64,000 nucleotides of DNA from Clostridium sp031626875 (GTDB taxonomy: Bacteria; Bacillota; Clostridia; Clostridiales; Clostridiaceae). Under the pieces are notes generated by a model that was not told where the DNA came from, searched no databases, and saw nothing but the letters and a program-made list of their open reading frames with translations. How positions within the stretch are numbered: position 1 is the stretch's first letter; the number at the start of each line of letters is the position of its first letter. Made by a program: the position numbers and the translations under genes. This document shows positions 34,686 to 42,992 of this stretch, in pieces. The stretch spans positions 62,001-126,000 of the forward strand of contig NZ_JANDMF010000005.1 in the NCBI RefSeq assembly GCF_031626875.1, given 5' to 3'.

Positions 34686-35426
34686 CTACTTAATTAATAC
34701 AAATGAAAATAGTCTTCCATAATCACCATTAGAAGCTCTATATGAAAACAGTTTAAATTTCTTTGAACAATGCGTACAAAGCCCTAAACAATTAATATTT
34801 TCTTCTTTTACTCCACATTCTCTTAAATCTTTTAGTATACATTCTTCTAAACTTAAATTTCTTCCATCAAACAAAATACTTTCTTTAATATTTTTTTCTC
34901 TAATGAATTTCTCTTTAAGCTCTTCTGAAACTTCATAACAACATTTCCTAATATGAGGACCAATATAAGCTTTAATATTTTTAGGAATTACCCCAAACTC
35001 TTCTTCCATCTTCCTAATGGTATTTTTGGTTATTGAATTAAAAGTTCCCTTCCATCCAGAATGTATTGCTGCTACTGCACCTAATTCCTCATCAACCAGA
35101 ATTACTGGAACGCAATCAGCTGTAAAAACTCCAATAATACTATTTTTAACATCAGTAATAAGTGCATCTCCTTCTGCTTCTATTAACTCTTTATTATTTT
35201 CTCCATTAAAAGACAAAACAGTATTAGAATGAACCTGTCTGAGATAAACAACATTCTCCACATTAAATTCTTCATTTAACTTATTAAGATTGTTTACCCC
35301 TTCCTTTGTATGTCTATTAAAGTTTTTTCCCTCTTCTGCTGTTGAAAAAACAACCTTTATTTTCTTATTTTCTATAACTAAATAATCCTTATACATATTT
35401 AATTCATCTATTTTAATATTCTTCAT
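34686..35426 (-). CDS. pgeF: Multicopper-oxidase-fold purine nucleoside phosphorylase (YfiH/YlmD/PgeF)
   Basis: A 246-residue protein of the YfiH/YlmD family, formerly called laccase-domain protein, now linked to adenosine/purine nucleoside processing and to peptidoglycan editing in E. coli. The metal-binding residues are present: LRQVHSNTV, ADCVPVILVD and AAIHSGWKGT. In Bacillus ylmD lies downstream of sigG and ylmC, the same order as here. GAGGAGGAGTC precedes the ATG. Upstream is a 317-base gap with a possible structured RNA. Confidence 0.9.
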   Translation of the reverse strand: MKNIKIDELNMYKDYLVIENKKIKVVFSTAEEGKNFNRHTKEGVNNLNKLNEEFNVENVVYLRQVHSNTVLSFNGENNKELIEAEGDALITDVKNSIIGVFTADCVPVILVDEELGAVAAIHSGWKGTFNSITKNTIRKMEEEFGVIPKNIKAYIGPHIRKCCYEVSEELKEKFIREKNIKESILFDGRNLSLEECILKDLRECGVKEENINCLGLCTHCSKKFKLFSYRASNGDYGRLFSFVLIK

Positions 35427-35529
35427 GACTCCTCCTCAAATGCTTTATAACCTTATTTTAACATTATTAACTCCTTCATTCTATTTTTATAGAAATAATT
35501 AACCTAAGCTTAACTTAGGAACAATCCAA

Positions 35530-35690
35530 AAAAAATAACAACTCAATCCTCTAGACTATTTTCCATCATCCTGTGTCAGCAGATTGCCCTAACAGTCCGC
35601 TATGAGACCAATTAATTTCCTTGCCTTATGAAAAATATTCATGGCAAATTTGGACTCATTATTTATTTTCATGTCCCTTATTAAATTTTA
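35530..35690 (-). ncRNA. Possible structured RNA upstream of pgeF (unknown class)
   Basis: On the minus strand a TTGCC-ATGAA hairpin pairs with TTCAT-AAGGCAA (about 35626-35648). It is enclosed by AGTCC (35651-35655) and GGACT (35595-35599). Then GACTGTT (about 35592-35598) can pair with AATAGTC (35552-35558), while CAATC (35582-35586) can pair with GATTG (35544-35548). These two helices interleave, so they form an H-type pseudoknot. A run of eight T residues follows at about 35527-35535. AGTCC/GGACT and GACTGTT/AATAGTC share bases, so alternative folds are possible. I do not recognise the family; the promoter is unclear. Confidence 0.4.
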
Positions 35691-35702
35691 TTTAAATAAA
35701 AA

Positions 35703-35726
35703 AGCTACTGATTGAATTCAGCAGCC
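35703..35726 (-). terminator. Terminator of nrdR
   Basis: GCTGCTGA / TCAGTAGC stem (one G-T pair) around AATTCAA, followed on the minus strand by TTTTTTATTT; 18 bases after the nrdR stop. Confidence 0.8.
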
Positions 35727-35743
35727 ATATTATAACTATAAAA

Positions 35744-36199
35744 TTAGTTTGTAGTCATTAAATTTTTAATTTCTTCTAAAAAAGTATTTATATCTTTAAA
35801 CTGTCTATAAACTGACGCAAACCTAACATAAGAAACTTCATCAACTTCCTTTAACTTATCCATTATCATCTCACCAATATATTTGCTTTGAACTTCTGTA
35901 AACATTCCATTTGAAATATTTTTTTCAATATACTCTGCAATATCTTCAATTTGCTTTCTTGAAACAGGTCTCTTTTGACATGCAATAATAAGACCATTAA
36001 TTATCTTTTCTTTATTAAAATTTTCTCTAGTTAAATCTTTCTTTACAACAAGAATAGGAATATCTTCAATCTTTTCATAAGTTGTATACCTTTTTCCACA
36101 ACTTAAACATTCTCTTCTTCTTCTTATTGTATTATTATCATCAGTTGATCTAGAATCAACAACTTTACTTTCTTCATATGAACAAAAGGGACACCTCAT
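35744..36199 (-). CDS. nrdR: Transcriptional repressor NrdR
   Basis: A 151-residue repressor of ribonucleotide reductase genes. The N-terminal zinc ribbon MRCPFC...CLSCGKRYTTYE supplies four cysteines and binds DNA; the following ATP-cone domain (about residues 49-139) senses ATP/dATP. No nrd gene is in this window, so its targets lie elsewhere. It is the last gene of the sigG-side cluster and ends at a clear terminator. The ribosome binding site (AAGGAAAGGCG) is weakly spaced. Confidence 0.96.
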   Translation of the reverse strand: MRCPFCSYEESKVVDSRSTDDNNTIRRRRECLSCGKRYTTYEKIEDIPILVVKKDLTRENFNKEKIINGLIIACQKRPVSRKQIEDIAEYIEKNISNGMFTEVQSKYIGEMIMDKLKEVDEVSYVRFASVYRQFKDINTFLEEIKNLMTTN

Positions 36200-36275
36200 G
36201 CTTATTCTCGCCTTTCCTTAATAGTTATTTAATTTATAAAGCTATTATACATATTTTTCTTTACTTTATCTAGTA

Positions 36276-36542
36276 TTATTCAGAAATAATCTGATTGCTT
36301 GTCCCACCTATATCCACTAAGATTACATCCACTCCAATCTTAACAATTCTATTCCAAGGTATTTCTATATCTTCTGTTTTTGAAAACCATCCTTTAGTTT
36401 CACCAGGCAAAATTATAGATAATACTTTGTGTTCATCACAATCTATTTTTATATCTTTTATAAATCCGATTTTAGCTCCAATATTCACATCAACAACTTC
36501 CATCATCTTCATTGCATTTATAGAGTTTAAACTTTCTTCCAT
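36276..36542 (-). CDS. ylmC: YlmC/YmxH family sporulation protein (PRC-barrel)
   Basis: An 88-residue single PRC-barrel protein with the pattern MKMMEVVDVNIGAKIGFIKDI...WNRIVKIGVDVILVDI, as in YlmC/YmxH proteins widely conserved in endospore formers. The molecular role is unknown. It follows sigG as in Bacillus, suggesting a forespore link by position only. AGGAGGATAATT precedes the ATG. A hairpin without a T run lies between it and sigG. Confidence 0.85.
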   Translation of the reverse strand: MEESLNSINAMKMMEVVDVNIGAKIGFIKDIKIDCDEHKVLSIILPGETKGWFSKTEDIEIPWNRIVKIGVDVILVDIGGTSNQIISE

Positions 36543-36619
36543 AATTATCCTCCTAAATAATCCTTTTTATTCTTAATTATAATATATTCAAATTATTAAA
36601 TATTATCACCCGCCATAAC

Positions 36620-36648
36620 AAAGACGTTAGGTTATCCCTAACGTCTTT
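36620..36648 (-). terminator. Hairpin at the sigG stop codon
   Basis: A perfect 12-bp stem AAAGACGTTAGG / CCTAACGTCTTT adjoining the sigG stop. No T run follows on the minus strand (TGTTATGG), so it may be a stability element rather than a terminator. Confidence 0.5.
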
Positions 36649-37427
36649 CAAACATTTTTTCTCATATGCTTTAATGCCGTCTTTTCTAATCTGGATACTT
36701 GTGCTTGAGATATTCCTATCTCATTTGCTACTTCCATTTGAGTTTTCCCATTAAAAAATCTTAAATTTAATATTAATTTCTCCCTATCAGTTAATTTTTT
36801 CATAGCTTCTTTTATTGATATATTCTCAAGCCAACTTTCATCAGTATTTTTACTATCACTTACCTGATCCATAACATAAATAGCATCTCCACCATCATGA
36901 TATATAGGTTCATATAAAGATACAGGATCCTGAATTGCATCAAGTGCAAAAACTACATCTTCTCTTGGTAAATTTAACTCTTTTGAAATTTGTGATATGG
37001 AGGGTTCCTTATTGTTATCCTTAATTAATTTATCTCTTACTAATAAAGCTTTATAAGCAATATCTCTTAATGATCTACTAACTCTAATTGAATTATTATC
37101 TCTTAGATATCTCCTTATTTCTCCAATAATCATAGGTACTGCATATGTAGAAAATTTAACATTTTGGCTTAAATCAAAATTGTCTATTGCTTTCATTAAG
37201 CCTATACACCCAACTTGAAATAAATCATCTACATTTTCACCTCTATTATTAAATCTCTGTATGACGCTTAACACTAACCTTAAATTTCCTTTTATAAAAG
37301 TCTCCCTAGCCATACTATCCCCATTATGCATTTGTGTAAGTAGTGCTCTTTTCTCCTTTTCTTTTAAAACTGGGAGTTTTGATGTATTTACTCCACATAT
37401 TTCTACTTTGTTAATGATCAATATCAT
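36648..37427 (-). CDS. sigG: RNA polymerase sporulation sigma factor G
   Basis: A 259-residue late forespore sigma factor. NKVEICGVNTSKLPVL is the SigG-specific N-terminus; region 2 (NLRLVLSVIQRFNNRGENVDDLFQVG... FSTYAVPMIIGEIRRYLRDNN), region 3 (SRSLRDIAYKAL) and region 4 helix-turn-helix (TQMEVANEIGISQAQVSRLEK) are complete. A TTG three codons in is an alternative start with better spacing from AAGGGG. It follows sigE as in Bacillus, and a sigma-F/G-type promoter is present in the 75-base gap. Confidence 0.97.
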   Translation of the reverse strand: MILIINKVEICGVNTSKLPVLKEKEKRALLTQMHNGDSMARETFIKGNLRLVLSVIQRFNNRGENVDDLFQVGCIGLMKAIDNFDLSQNVKFSTYAVPMIIGEIRRYLRDNNSIRVSRSLRDIAYKALLVRDKLIKDNNKEPSISQISKELNLPREDVVFALDAIQDPVSLYEPIYHDGGDAIYVMDQVSDSKNTDESWLENISIKEAMKKLTDREKLILNLRFFNGKTQMEVANEIGISQAQVSRLEKTALKHMRKNV

Positions 37428-37463
37428 CAGCCCCTTCGGAAGTAATAACTAACTGCATTTATA

Positions 37464-37492
37464 ATTATCTCCGATAGATGATTCTTTTATAC
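37464..37492 (-). promoter_or_regulatory. Sigma-F (forespore) promoter of sigG
   Basis: GTATA (37488-37492), 15-base spacer, GGAGATAAT (37464-37472) fits the sigma-F/sigma-G pattern (GTATA, then GG-N-R-A-N-A-H-T) and lies 37 bases before the sigG start. Confidence 0.65.
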
Positions 37493-37502
37493 TAAAGACA
37501 AA

Positions 37503-38210
37503 CTATAGCATTCTACTAATTTCTTTTTTTAATCTATTAATAATTTTTTTCTCTAACCTAGAAATATATGATTGAGATATACCTAACATATCAGCAACCT
37601 CTTTTTGTGTCTTTTCTCGTGTTCCAAACAATCCAAATCTTAACTTAACAATTTCTTTTTCTCTTTCATTCAAGTTTTTAAAGGCCATAAATAATAATTG
37701 CTTATCAACCTCATCTTCAATTAAATTATAAACAGTATCGTTTTCAGTTCCTAGAATATCTGATAATAGTAATTCATTACCATCCCAATCTATATTTAAA
37801 GGTTCATAAAATGAAATTTCAGCTTTTATTTTACTATTTCTTCTAAGGTACATTAATATTTCATTTTCTATACATCTCGATGCATAAGTAGCAAGCTTAA
37901 TCTTTTTCTCAGGATTAAATGTGTTTACTGCCTTTATAAGTCCAATAGTTCCTACCGATATTAGATCCTCAATATTGACTCCTGTATTCTCAAACTTTTT
38001 TGCAATATATACCACTAATCTTAAATTTCTTTCAATTAGTGTACTCCTCACATTTTCATTACCTTCCAAAATCTGTGCCACAAGTTCTTCCTCTTCCTCC
38101 TTAGTTAATGGTGGAGGTAAAGCTTCATTTCTGCCTATATAGTGAATTTTTTTTCTAAATAATTTAAGCTTTTGTACCAATCTGTTAAAAAATATATCTA
38201 GTCTAATCAT
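37503..38210 (-). CDS. sigE: Pro-sigma-E, mother-cell sporulation sigma factor
   Basis: A 235-residue sigma factor with an N-terminal pro-sequence (about the first 27 residues, hydrophobic/basic: RLDIFFNRLVQKLKLFRKKIHYIGRN) removed by SpoIIGA. Region 2 (NLRLVVYIAKKFENTGVNIEDLISVG... LATYASRCIENEILMYLRR) and region 4 (EKTQKEVADMLGISQSYISRLEKK) are complete. The protease gene spoIIGA lies 10 bases upstream, the classic spoIIG operon. GAGGAGGAAAT precedes the ATG. Confidence 0.97.
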   Translation of the reverse strand: MIRLDIFFNRLVQKLKLFRKKIHYIGRNEALPPPLTKEEEEELVAQILEGNENVRSTLIERNLRLVVYIAKKFENTGVNIEDLISVGTIGLIKAVNTFNPEKKIKLATYASRCIENEILMYLRRNSKIKAEISFYEPLNIDWDGNELLLSDILGTENDTVYNLIEDEVDKQLLFMAFKNLNEREKEIVKLRFGLFGTREKTQKEVADMLGISQSYISRLEKKIINRLKKEISRML

Positions 38211-38220
38211 ATTTCCTCCT

Positions 38221-39024
38221 CTATATTATGCCTCTAGATAATAAAGCATTAAAATCTCTTTCTCTACTTAATACTTCCTTACAAGGACAAATTATTGCTT
38301 TTACTTCTCTAAATTCCTCACCTTCACCTCTTATCCTAACTTTGTCAACTTTAAATCCTTTCAATTTACCTTCATACCCTATAGCACTATAATTTATATA
38401 ATAGGCCTTGTCCTCATTAATTGTATAATCACTAAATAATTTTTCTTCAACTATTATGCATGGAAGATTAGTAATTGGTTCCCTTAATTCATTACCAGTA
38501 TCTAAAAATCCTTTTATCACATATTTTATATCATCTATAAAAATTTCAATATCAAATGTAAAACTACTTATTAATGACCTTTCCTTGATATAACAAATAG
38601 CTCTAAAATAAGTAATATAAATAATCATTAATGCTAATATCAATGATTTCAAAGAAAAATTATTAATAATTAATCCATTATACAAACTATAAGAATTTTT
38701 TATCTCTGCTAAATAAAAACATATTCCACTTAATGTAACTGATGATAGTATAAAAATTCCACTGGATTTAATGGCTATTAACCACCTTTTTCTCCCTAAT
38801 ATTATCAAGTTCATTAAGTATGCCACACAAAATTGTATTGGAAATACTGAAAACATATTTAGCGATCTAAAAATCATAACAATTGTGTATAAAGCACCTA
38901 ATACAGCTGCTAATATTAACTTAATATTTTTCACTTGTACTTTTATTACATTAAAAGTAATAGATAATAAAAATAAATCCACAATAAAGTTTTCTATTAG
39001 AATAACATCTAAATAAATCTCCAT
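38221..39024 (-). CDS. spoIIGA: Sigma-E processing peptidase SpoIIGA
   Basis: A 267-residue septal membrane aspartic protease with an N-terminal membrane domain of about five helices (residues 1-150) and a cytoplasmic protease domain with the catalytic Asp in IKGFLDTGNEL. It cleaves pro-sigma-E upon a signal (SpoIIR) from the forespore. The ATG at 39024 follows AAGGGGGACAAG; the upstream ATG at 39060 lies in the promoter region and was rejected. It is preceded by a long-spacer promoter typical of spoIIG. Confidence 0.95.
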   Translation of the reverse strand: MEIYLDVILIENFIVDLFLLSITFNVIKVQVKNIKLILAAVLGALYTIVMIFRSLNMFSVFPIQFCVAYLMNLIILGRKRWLIAIKSSGIFILSSVTLSGICFYLAEIKNSYSLYNGLIINNFSLKSLILALMIIYITYFRAICYIKERSLISSFTFDIEIFIDDIKYVIKGFLDTGNELREPITNLPCIIVEEKLFSDYTINEDKAYYINYSAIGYEGKLKGFKVDKVRIRGEGEEFREVKAIICPCKEVLSRERDFNALLSRGII

Positions 39025-39048
39025 CTCTTGTCCCCCTTCTTTAAATTG

Positions 39049-39081
39049 ATTATAAAGCATTACACTTCAAAATTTTGTCAA
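39049..39081 (-). promoter_or_regulatory. spoIIG-type promoter with 21-base spacer and Spo0A-box-like site
   Basis: Minus-strand TTGACA (39076-39081) and TATAAT (39049-39054) are both perfect but 21 bases apart. The B. subtilis spoIIG promoter has the same unusual design (22 bases) and needs Spo0A~P. On the plus strand TTTTGTCAA (39073-39081) overlaps the -35 and resembles a Spo0A box (TTTGTCRAA). Confidence 0.7.
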
Positions 39082-39265
39082 TTTTAATTCCTAGAGAAAC
39101 TTTTTTTAAAGTACATTTTTTACATATAAAAACAATAAACTCTAATTTAGAAGTAGATTTTCAAAACATACAATTTTATATTTTTATTGATTAGTTTTAT
39201 AATCTAATATATATTTTTAAAATTAGCTTAAACTTTAACTTATTGTATCCTTTGGTCGAAAAAAA

Positions 39266-39290
39266 AGCCCAGTCATATTTAGACTGAGCT
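39266..39290 (-). terminator. Terminator of ftsZ
   Basis: AGCTCAGTC / GACTGGGCT stem (one G-T pair) followed on the minus strand by eight T residues, 15 bases past the ftsZ stop. Confidence 0.85.
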
Positions 39291-39305
39291 CTTTATTACT
39301 TAACA

Positions 39306-40421
39306 TTATTTTTTTGTTCTTCTCAAAAATACAGGGATATCCAAGTCTTCTTCTTGTCTATTGTAAGAAGGTTTTGCTTCCTCTTCTACCACAGTAGTAG
39401 CAGCTTCAACTTTTGCTTCTGCATTTACCTTTTCTTCAACTTTCTTTTCCACAAATATTTCATTTGGTTCAGCTTCAAATCCTGTTGCAATTACAGTTAT
39501 TCTAATTTCATCATTTAACGTTTCATCTATTACAGCTCCAAAAATTATATTCGCATCTGGATCTGCTGATTCTCTTACAACATCTGCAGCTTCATAAACT
39601 TCAAGTGCTCCTAAGTCTCCACCACCTGTAAAGTTTAAAATAACCCCAGTTGCCCCATTTATAGAAGTTTCTAATAATGGTGAAGCAATTGCTTGTTTCA
39701 CTGCATCAGATGCTCTACTATCTCCTTTACCATATCCAACACCCATATGTGCAAGACCTTTATCAAGCATTACCGCTTTTATATCTGCAAAGTCAGCATT
39801 AACAACACCTGGAATAGTGATTAAGTCTGAAATTGCTTGTACACCTTGTCTTAACACATCATCTGCTAATTTAAAGGAATCAAGTAAAGTTGTCTTTTTA
39901 TCAGCCATAGATAATAATCTTTCATTAGGGATAATTACTAATGTATCAACCTTTTCCTTTAAGTTAGCTATTCCCATTTCAGCAAATCTCATTCTTCTCT
40001 TTCCTTCAAATGGGAAAGGTTTAGTAACAACCCCTACAGTTAAAATATCTAAAGATTTAGCTATATCAGCTACAACTGGTGCAGCACCTGTTCCAGTACC
40101 TCCACCCATTCCAGCTGTTATAAATACCATATTAGCTCCTTTTATAGCAGCTGTAATCTCTTCTCTACTTTCCTCTGCAGCCTTTTGTCCTATTTCTGGA
40201 TTTGCTCCAGCACCTAGTCCTTTAGTTAACTTCTCACCAATTTGTATTTTTTGATTTGCATGCGATAACATTAATGCTTGCTTATCTGTATTAATAGCTA
40301 TGAACTCAACGTTTTTAACTCCTTCAACAATCATTCTATTGACAGCGTTACTTCCTCCACCGCCACAACCAATAACTTTTATATTAGTCAATTCTTGCAT
40401 ATCAACTTCAAAATCTAACAA
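39306..40421 (-). CDS. ftsZ: Cell division GTPase FtsZ
   Basis: A 371-residue tubulin homologue that forms the Z ring. GTP-binding signature GGGTGTG at residues 106-112, the T7 synergy loop region with VNADFADIKAVM, and the C-terminal anchor peptide DLDIPVFLRR that binds FtsA. The start is taken as TTG at 40421 (MLDFEVDMQE...) because AAAGGAGG lies seven bases upstream and clostridial FtsZ begins this way; an ATG at 40451 would translate through the ribosome binding site and overlap ftsA. The C-terminal linker is Glu/Ala/Val rich. Confidence 0.97.
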   Translation of the reverse strand: MLDFEVDMQELTNIKVIGCGGGGSNAVNRMIVEGVKNVEFIAINTDKQALMLSHANQKIQIGEKLTKGLGAGANPEIGQKAAEESREEITAAIKGANMVFITAGMGGGTGTGAAPVVADIAKSLDILTVGVVTKPFPFEGKRRMRFAEMGIANLKEKVDTLVIIPNERLLSMADKKTTLLDSFKLADDVLRQGVQAISDLITIPGVVNADFADIKAVMLDKGLAHMGVGYGKGDSRASDAVKQAIASPLLETSINGATGVILNFTGGGDLGALEVYEAADVVRESADPDANIIFGAVIDETLNDEIRITVIATGFEAEPNEIFVEKKVEEKVNAEAKVEAATTVVEEEAKPSYNRQEEDLDIPVFLRRTKK

Positions 40422-40434
40422 AGTAATTCCTCCT

Positions 40435-41691
40435 TTAGAATATATCTCCAAGAAAACTCTTTAACTTAAAGAAAACTCCACCCTTAGTTTTCTCAAAAGA
40501 TTTCTTGTCATCCATATCATTTAGTAAATATTTTTTATCGTTTTTCCCCTCAACTTCTGTTGAACTTTTACTTAGTAATTTCATAATATCAAATACATCT
40601 TTAACAATTGCTAAGGATGTAATATTAAAGGAATTCTTCATCCCTAAATCATCCTTCGTAATTACCTTGGCTTTTTTTTCAAACTCATTTTTAACTAGAT
40701 TTGAAATATTTTGATAGTAGCTTATACCATCTCCGTATATTATTATACTACAAATCCCCTGATAATAGGAAGAGTTTTTTAGTCCACTATTAACCATGTT
40801 AAATAATTCTTCAAGTCTTGCTTTAGTCACTTCATAAAACAGGGTTTTAGATATTTTTGATGCACCTATATTAACAAATTCATCTATACTTTCATCATTG
40901 TACATTGTCTCATAATTATTAGCATATATTAATTTTACATTTTCTGCTTCTCCCATTGAAAATTCACCACATATGGATAAATCTTTTGTTACATTGTTCC
41001 CTCCCAATGGAATGTTACCCATATATTTTAAGGTTCCATTATTAAACAACGCAAAATCTGAAGTACCTCCACCAATATCTATTAGTACTTTTGATTCCAT
41101 ATAATTTTTTTCATCTAAAAAAATTTTTCTACCACATAATATATTGACCTTAAAGCCTTTAAATATATACCCATTATCTAATATAATTTTTTTAAATTTA
41201 TTTAATTCTACACTTGGTCCTAAAACAACAGTAATATTCACCTTTAAATTATTTCCAATACAACCAACAACATCATCACTTATTTTATCATCTAAACTAT
41301 AATAATTAATTATTGTATCAACTACTTCTTCCCCATCTAATATATTTACTAGTCTCTTACTCTTTTCTATAGCCCATCTAGTATGTTTAATAAAGACTTT
41401 ACTTTCTTTAAGTTTTATACTTGGATTTACCTCTACAATTCTTAAACCTCTTGTAGATACACCAGCATATACTTCTTTAATCAATACTTTTGTTTTATCT
41501 TCTAGTTTATTTAATAAATTTTTAAGTGCTTTTCCACATTTAACTTCATCCGTTATAAAGCCCTTTTCAATTCCTTTTGATGGCAAAAATGAAGTTCCCA
41601 GAATATTTACTTCTTCTTCTTCAAACTTTCCTAAGGATGCTGAAAGCTTTGAACTACCAAAGTCAACTGCTGCTATCATTTTATTATGCAT
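40435..41691 (-). CDS. ftsA: Cell division protein FtsA (actin-like Z-ring anchor)
   Basis: A 418-residue actin-fold protein. AAVDFGSSKLSASLG is phosphate loop 1, LIDIGGGTSDFALF phosphate loop 2, and the C-terminal VFFKLKSFLGDIF is an amphipathic membrane-targeting helix, as in FtsA. The central region, where FtsA carries its 1C domain, is fairly divergent. Start is placed at ATG 41691 behind AGGGAGG; other in-frame ATGs are at 41739 and 41679. It lies 13 bases before the ftsZ start, an ftsA-ftsZ pair. Confidence 0.9.
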   Translation of the reverse strand: MHNKMIAAVDFGSSKLSASLGKFEEEEVNILGTSFLPSKGIEKGFITDEVKCGKALKNLLNKLEDKTKVLIKEVYAGVSTRGLRIVEVNPSIKLKESKVFIKHTRWAIEKSKRLVNILDGEEVVDTIINYYSLDDKISDDVVGCIGNNLKVNITVVLGPSVELNKFKKIILDNGYIFKGFKVNILCGRKIFLDEKNYMESKVLIDIGGGTSDFALFNNGTLKYMGNIPLGGNNVTKDLSICGEFSMGEAENVKLIYANNYETMYNDESIDEFVNIGASKISKTLFYEVTKARLEELFNMVNSGLKNSSYYQGICSIIIYGDGISYYQNISNLVKNEFEKKAKVITKDDLGMKNSFNITSLAIVKDVFDIMKLLSKSSTEVEGKNDKKYLLNDMDDKKSFEKTKGGVFFKLKSFLGDIF

Positions 41692-41851
41692 ATCATTTGT
41701 TTCCTCCCTGTTAGTTAAGCTATATATCATATTCAACATAAAGATACAAAATCCTTTAAGAATTTTTAATTTTTATTATTTTCATTAATAAATTTAAATT
41801 CTTTTAGATATTAATGCAATACTTTTATAAGAATTTATAATAAAAATCATA

Positions 41852-42907
41852 CTATAACATCACTATTCTTTCCAATGTTTCTTTTTCTACTGCAAACTCT
41901 AAAGCTATTTCATTAGAAATAATATTACTTTTATACAACTCTGCTATAGACATATCCATAGTTTTCATTCCATACCTACTTCCTGTTTGTATAATAGATT
42001 GAATCTGATAAGTTTTACCTTCTCTAATTAATTTTTGTATTCCAGGAGTAATAGTCATTATTTCTGAAGCTGCTATTCTTCCTCTACCATCCAATTCAGG
42101 TAGTAGTTGTTGTGAAATTATTCCTTGAAGCACTGTTGCTAACTGAGTTCTAATTTGCTGCTGTTGGTTTGAAGGAAAACTATCAATTATCCTATCAATA
42201 GTTTTTGCTGCTCCTATTGTATGTAATGTTGAAAATACTAAATGTCCTGTTTCTGCTGCAGTAATTGCAATACTTATAGTCTCAAAATCCCTCATCTCAC
42301 CTATTAAAATCACATCAGGATCTTCTCTAAGAATTGCTTTTAGTGCATTTTTATAACTCTTACTATCCTTTCCTATCTCTCTTTGATTAATAATAGATTT
42401 TTTATGTTTATGTAAATATTCAATGGGATCTTCTAATGTTATTATATGCGTGTTCCTAGTATTGTTTATTTCATTAATCATAGAAGCAAGCGTAGTTGAT
42501 TTACCACAACCTGTTGGTCCCGTTACAAGAACTAGGCCTCTTCTTTTTCTTGTTAATTCTTTAATAATTTTAGGATATTTTAGTTCTTCTAATGTTGGTA
42601 TTGTAAAATTAATTACCCTTATTGCTATAGCATCATTATTTTTTTCTTTAAAGACATTCACTCTAAATCTTCCAATTCCATCCAAAACAAAAGAAGAATC
42701 ATATTCTCCAGCTTTAATATATTTTTCAAAATTATAAGACAAGACTTCCTTTGCAAATTTCTCAACATCTTTTGAAATCAAATTTTCTTCACCAATTTTC
42801 TCAAGATTGCCATTAATTCTAACTATTGGAGGTGATCCAACAATTAAATGCAAATCTGATGCCTTAAGTTCTATTGTCTTTAATAATAGATTTTTCATAT
42901 AATACAT
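41852..42907 (-). CDS. pilT: Type IV pilus retraction ATPase PilT
   Basis: A 351-residue hexameric secretion ATPase. N-terminal ASDLHLIVGSPP is PilT-specific, Walker A GPTGCGKST is at residues 130-138, then the Asp box (TLEDPIEYLHKHKKS), Walker B (DVILIGEMRDFETI), His box (GHLVFSTLHT) and the AIRNLIRE-like segment (GIQKLIREGKTYQI). In clostridia type IV pili drive gliding. No other pilus genes are near; the gene stands alone between sigK and ftsA. AAGGTGG lies seven bases before the ATG. Confidence 0.95.
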   Translation of the reverse strand: MYYMKNLLLKTIELKASDLHLIVGSPPIVRINGNLEKIGEENLISKDVEKFAKEVLSYNFEKYIKAGEYDSSFVLDGIGRFRVNVFKEKNNDAIAIRVINFTIPTLEELKYPKIIKELTRKRRGLVLVTGPTGCGKSTTLASMINEINNTRNTHIITLEDPIEYLHKHKKSIINQREIGKDSKSYKNALKAILREDPDVILIGEMRDFETISIAITAAETGHLVFSTLHTIGAAKTIDRIIDSFPSNQQQQIRTQLATVLQGIISQQLLPELDGRGRIAASEIMTITPGIQKLIREGKTYQIQSIIQTGSRYGMKTMDMSIAELYKSNIISNEIALEFAVEKETLERIVML

Positions 42908-42947
42908 ATTTAATCCACCTTATCTTATACATTTATACTTTTATATA

Positions 42948-42988
42948 AAAAACTAAATTCCTCTAAATTTCTTAGAAGAATTTAGTTT
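42948..42988 (-). terminator. Terminator of sigK
   Basis: AAACTAAATTC / GAATTTAGTTT stem with a nested CTAA-TTAG repeat, followed by a T run on the minus strand, four bases after the sigK stop. Confidence 0.8.
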
Positions 42989-42992
42989 CTCA

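Larger units (their letters stand above)
35427..35743. other. Intergenic region between pgeF and nrdR
   Basis: 317 bases without a gene. It contains the nrdR terminator (35703-35726), a structured-RNA candidate (35530-35690) and a 17-bp inverted repeat CCTAAG-CTTAA-CTTAGG at 35502-35519 between that RNA and pgeF, which could be a weak terminator or an operator. Confidence 0.6.

Noticed and set aside
39251..39260. TTTGGTCGAA as a second Spo0A box for spoIIGA
   Set aside because: It lies about 170 bases from the -35 and directly beside the ftsZ terminator; chance is more likely.
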